Shown here: one piece after another, positions 60,627 through 64,000 of the stretch
Layout of the letters: each line of letters begins with the position of its first letter
Position numbering within the stretch: position 1 is the first letter of the stretch
DNA from: Phycisphaerae bacterium
Lineage (GTDB): Bacteria > Planctomycetota > Phycisphaerae > UBA1845
Reading direction: 5' to 3'
DNA: 64,000 bases
Assembly (NCBI GenBank): GCA_029260075.1
Contig: JAJDDY010000023.1
Coordinates: 248,001-312,000 of the forward strand
The notes under the pieces: generated by a model
What the model was told of the DNA's origin: nothing
Seen by the model: the letters and a program-made list of their open reading frames with translations, nothing else
Databases searched by the model: none
Position numbers and translations under genes: made by a program

Positions 60627-61262
60627 CTAACGCATCACCCATGCTTTGGATCGGCGAAGCGGCGCACTTCGCGCTCGTGTTTCCGGATCGCCCGGGAGAT
60701 CGTACCGAATCTCCAGGGTCTCACGCTTCATAAAGGCGCGTATGTTTTCCGGTGACTCCGGACGATCCGAACGAAAAATCGGGTTGGGCATACGCTCGAC
60801 AAGTCCGGAGAACCCACTCGCGAAGATCGTGAACGAGTTCGCCTGAACATCAAAATCTCGAAACGCCACCATGGTCGTGCGGCTGTTCGCTTGTCCTTGC
60901 AACAACATGCCGAACGCTTTGTTCGGTTCGGTGAGGAACGGAATCTCTTTGCGATGACGGGCCATGATGGCGTCGTACACAGACGGGCTGATCGCATCAC
61001 CACCACGAACGACGGCGAGCGTATCGGGCACGAGCCGAAACGACGAGAAGAAATGTCGGTCTCTACCCGTGTTGTTGATCACCTCGTAAATCACATACCA
61101 GTACGTGGTTTCTGACTTGTCGCCGGGAAGTCGCAACCTGATTCGCTCGGGGTCATGAATGCGCACGTCGAACCGCCAGTCGTTGCGTTGAGGTGCCCCC
61201 CAAACCGACAGCGCGCTCCCGCCCAAGAGTGCGGCCACAATGTACATTTTCCCGGTACGCAT
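60627..61262 (-). CDS. Exported protein of unknown function, 211 aa
   Basis: The N-terminal signal peptide is [18 protein letters not shown]. The mature part looks beta-rich: [61 protein letters not shown]-terminal helix follows ([20 protein letters not shown]). I recognise no family. ATG 61262 has GGGGG seven bases upstream; ATG 61247 is possible. It lies 92 bases upstream of rpmA on the same strand. Confidence 0.7.
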   Translation of the reverse strand: MRTGKMYIVAALLGGSALSVWGAPQRNDWRFDVRIHDPERIRLRLPGDKSETTYWYVIYEVINNTGRDRHFFSSFRLVPDTLAVVRGGDAISPSVYDAIMARHRKEIPFLTEPNKAFGMLLQGQANSRTTMVAFRDFDVQANSFTIFASGFSGLVERMPNPIFRSDRPESPENIRAFMKRETLEIRYDLPGDPETRARSAPLRRSKAWVMR

Positions 61263-61342
61263 AGACCCCCATCGTACCGCACGCCGCACACGTGTCAAAT
61301 TCTTCTGCGCAGCGTCGCGCCTCGCGCTTGAGTGTCCGAATT

Positions 61343-61807
61343 CTACCAAACCTCTTCACAGAGAAGGTACTCGGTCATCGTCATACCCAGCGTTTTGTAC
61401 GCCTCGATCGCCCTCGTATTGGTGTTGTGTACATAGAGACGCAGCCCGCGGACGTCGGACCGTTCCTGCGCCAGGTCGCGGATATGGGCGTAGAGCGAGC
61501 GGAAGACGCCGCGTCGGCGGAAGTCGGGGTGAACGTAGACGCTTTGAATCCACCAGAAGTAGCCATTCCGCCAATCGCTCCATTCGGTGGTGATCATGGT
61601 TTGCCCGGCCACAGCGGCACCGATCATGCCCAAGAAATAAAGCGACCGTTCCGGATCCCGGAGTGCTCCAGCGACACCGGACGAAATGACGTCGTCAGAG
61701 AGCGTCTTGCCCTCCGTCTCCTCGGCCATAGCCTTGTTGAACGCTGCGACCGTGTCTGCGTCGGTGGCCGTAGCGAGGCGAATGATGATGTCTGATTGTT
61801 TTGGCAT
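61343..61807 (-). CDS. GNAT-family N-acetyltransferase
   Basis: 154 residues with the GNAT fold: IRLATATDADTVAAFNKAMA at the start, SVYVHPDFRRRGVFRSLYAH as motif A with the R-R-x-G acetyl-CoA loop, and LYVHNTNTRAIEAYKTLGMT as motif B. The acetyl acceptor is unknown. It is followed by the exported protein gene after 80 bases. Confidence 0.9.
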   Translation of the reverse strand: MPKQSDIIIRLATATDADTVAAFNKAMAEETEGKTLSDDVISSGVAGALRDPERSLYFLGMIGAAVAGQTMITTEWSDWRNGYFWWIQSVYVHPDFRRRGVFRSLYAHIRDLAQERSDVRGLRLYVHNTNTRAIEAYKTLGMTMTEYLLCEEVW

Positions 61808-62415
61808 GGCAGTGGGTTTCCTTCAGCAATCGCCGGGCAACGCCAGCGGTTGAGACTCAATCGAATAACCGTACGGCGAACCGCGGGACGCCACAATGTC
61901 TTGGTGGTGCGAGCGCGTCCGCAGGGGCGTATGACAGAATCGGCGGTCATTTATCAGAGCATAGGGCGCAAGCCCTGTGACCGGTCTGGTATCGAAGCAG
62001 CGCTGTACTCGCTCGTATCATGTCTGTGGGCTTGCGCCCGCAGCTCTGACAGGGCGTGCCGCCTTCAAGCATTGTTGTACGACCCGCCCAATCTGTCACA
62101 CACCCCGTCCGCAGTGGCTCCCGGCGCGGACGAATCGTTCGGGATCGCTGTCAATTTGGCACGCAGAGGAACCGCGCGGGCGGCCGCCTGCCAAGCTGGC
62201 AGCGCGAAGCGAGATGCCCGCCGTCTATGCTCTGGTCGTAAGTGTATTGTTCGCAGCACGTTAGCAATAGTCCAGGTATTAACCGATCATGGTCCAGCAT
62301 GTGCATAGTGACCCACTGTCTACAGGTGCGCTGCGCCGATCGCGCAGGCCCCGTAGAACGAACTTGGAAAGAATAGACGCTTCCAACCCCAACGCGCAGA
62401 GGAGACTGATGATAT
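61808..62415. other. Intergenic region upstream of groEL
   Basis: It contains a GGGCGCAAGCCC inverted repeat (61954-62049). I looked for a CIRCE operator (TTAGCACTC-N9-GAGTGCTAA) and found none, and no groES gene. No gene is seen. Confidence 0.5.
61954..62049. repeat. Inverted repeat TCAGAGC..GGGCGCAAGCCC / GGGCTTGCGCCC..GCTCTGA
   Basis: The arms TCAGAGC, then GGGCGCAAGCCC near the left end, and GGGCTTGCGCCC, then GCTCTGA at the right end, pair over about 24 bases around a loop of about 45 bases. It is the only copy in the window. Confidence 0.8.
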
Positions 62416-64000
62416 GGCGGTGAAGCAATTGGCCTACGAGCAAGACGCCCGACAGGCCCTATGGAATGGTGTGGAGAAGCTGGCCAGGGCGGTCAAATCA
62501 ACGCTTGGCCCTCGCGGACGCAACGCTGTGCTCGACAAGGGCTGGGGCGGACCGACCGTGACCAAGGACGGCGTTTCGGTCGCTGAGGAAATCGAACTCT
62601 CCGACAAGTACGAGAACATGGGCGCCCAGCTCGTCAAGGAAGCCGCCAGCAAGACCAGTGAGGTGGCTGGTGACGGCACGACTACGGCGACGGTGCTGGC
62701 TGAGGCCATGTTCAAGGGTGGCCTGAAGAACATCGCCGCCGGCGCTGACGCCTTCGCCCTGTGTCGCGGCATCGACAAGGCCGTCGCGAAAGTGGTCGAG
62801 GGTCTGGGTGGTTTGTCTCGGTCGGTCAAGAAGAACAAGTCTGACATCGTGAACGTCGCTCGGATTTCAGCCAACAACGACTCGGTCATCGGCAAGTTGC
62901 TGGCTGACTGCTTTGAGAAAGTCGGCAACGACGGCGTGATCACGGTCGAGGAAGGCAAGACCTCGGACACCACGATCGACGTGGTTGAGGGTATGCAGTT
63001 CGATCGCGGATTCCTCTCGCCTCATTTCGTGACCGACCAGGACGGAATGGAGTGCTCGTTCGATAAGGCGTTCGTCCTGATCTGCGAAGACAAGATCAGC
63101 AGCGTGCCCAAGCTCGTTCCGATCCTGGAAAAGGTTTCCAAAGCCAAGCGCAAGCTGCTCATTATCGCCGAAGACGTCGAAGGTGAAGCGCTGGCGACGC
63201 TCGTCGTCAACAAGATGCGGGGCATCGTCGACGTGTGTGCAGTCAAGGCGCCCGGCTATGGCGACCGTCGCAAGGCCATGCTTGGTGACATTGCGGTGTT
63301 GACCGGTGGTACGGCGGTGATGAAAGATCTCGGTCTCGACCTGGAGAAGCTGTCCATCAGCGATCTTGGTCAGGCGAAGAAAGTTCGAGTCGATGCGAAC
63401 AACACCACGATCATCGAAGGGGCGGGCTCCACGGCGGAGCTGACCGCGCGAATCAAGCAGATCGCCGCCGAGATCGACGCGACGACGTCGGACTACGATC
63501 GCGAGAAGCTCGAGGAGCGTCGCGCCAAGTTGGTTGGTGGAGTCGCTCGAATCAATGTCGGCGCCGCCACTGAGACCGAATTGAAAGAAAAGAAGTCCCG
63601 CATCGAAGACGCCTTGCACGCCACGCGTGCCGCGATCGAAGAGGGTATCGTTCCTGGCGGCGGCGTAGCGCTTATTCGCTGTGCCAGCGCCATCGACGGT
63701 ATGCAGTTGAGCGGCGACGAGAAGACCGGCGCGGAAATTGTTCGCGAGGCTCTTGCGGCTCCGATGAAGCAGATCGCAGCGAATGCCGGCGTCAACCCCG
63801 GCGTCGTCCTGCACAAGGTTGGTTCGAAGCCAGGTGCGTTCGGGTTCAACGCGGACACCGGTGAGTACACCGACCTGGTTGAGGATGGCGTGATCGATCC
63901 GACCAAAGTGGTTCGTTGTGCCCTCGAAAACGCCAGCAGTGTCGCACGTATCCTGCTCAGCACCGAGGTGTGCATCTCCGAAAAACCGGCCGATGACGGT
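62416..64000 (+). CDS. groEL: Chaperonin GroEL (60 kDa), 3' end beyond window
   Basis: 528 codons of a GroEL chaperonin run off the window end. Segments [39 protein letters not shown]-type [20 protein letters not shown] and [15 protein letters not shown] are all family signatures; the last residues include [13 protein letters not shown]. About 15-20 residues are missing at the end. GGAG about ten bases upstream of ATG 62416 gives the start. groES is not adjacent. Planctomycetes often have several groEL copies, some solitary. The window ends before any Gly-Met tail. Confidence 0.96.

Noticed and set aside
62240-62300. Possible CIRCE operator before groEL
   Set aside because: A TTAGCA is present near 62264, but no GAGTGCTAA partner follows at the right distance.

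Overview
The window looks like a chromosomal segment of a planctomycete, probably an uncultured Phycisphaerae-like lineage. This is an inference from gene content, not from a marker tree. The signs are: a menaquinone futalosine-pathway gene (mqnD), Hanks-type kinases with unusual membrane or N-terminal parts, an ECF sigma factor fused to a Cys-containing tail, a membrane protein headed by a CPFCGYDLRG zinc ribbon, a HYExAFE protein, FG-GAP and beta-helix surface proteins with an IPTL-type C-terminal signal, and very abundant short palindromic repeats between genes. No prophage, CRISPR array, rRNA operon or intact transposase gene is visible.

Layout. 1-6.3 kb: end of a polytopic Ser/Thr kinase, a small membrane protein, an ECF sigma factor, a protein joining an archaeal-adenylate-kinase-like domain to a nucleoside-deoxyribosyltransferase-like domain, and a CAP lipoprotein. 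6.8-14.5 kb: mqnD, a glutaredoxin-like protein coupled to a zinc dehydrogenase, aspS, a HAD hydrolase and an exported RS-rich/GY-rich protein. 14.7-19.6 kb: tRNA-Met, dnaK, an ACT protein and two membrane proteins. 20.2-26.0 kb: the type II fatty-acid cluster rpmF-plsX-fabH-fabD-fabG-acpP-fabF. 26.2-32.4 kb: an orphan FliN-like gene, rsmD-cca, a YkgJ protein, a HYExAFE nuclease-like protein, a Flp pilin (58 codons), a cold-shock protein and trpF. 32.7-42.4 kb: exported FG-GAP, beta-helix and sulfatase-fold proteins, and a HEPN-like gene divergent from a Ski2-like helicase. 42.8-54.1 kb: folD, valS, a membrane protein, tRNA-Leu, aroC, yjbQ, fur, a polyferredoxin and an SGNH hydrolase. 54.6-64 kb: a kinase, an mnmE-like GTPase, coaX, obgE, rpmA, a GNAT protein and groEL running off the end.

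Most genes are housekeeping, in short operons with 4-base overlaps (rsmD-cca, dehydrogenase-glutaredoxin, obgE-coaX, then mnmE 5 bases on). The most unusual layer is the repeats. One hairpin family shows compensatory base changes in its stem. One TA-flanked palindromic MITE-like family inserts at gene ends and includes a tandem pair. Sequences resembling these intergenic repeats also sit in frame inside mnmE and valS.

The best protein-level oddities are the kinase-like/deoxyribosyltransferase-like fusion, an MnmE-like GTPase without the usual C-terminal Cys motif, a sulfatase-fold lipoprotein with Thr at the nucleophile position, and the HEPN/helicase divergent pair. I did not find a clear multi-gene system that I could call new; these are leads.
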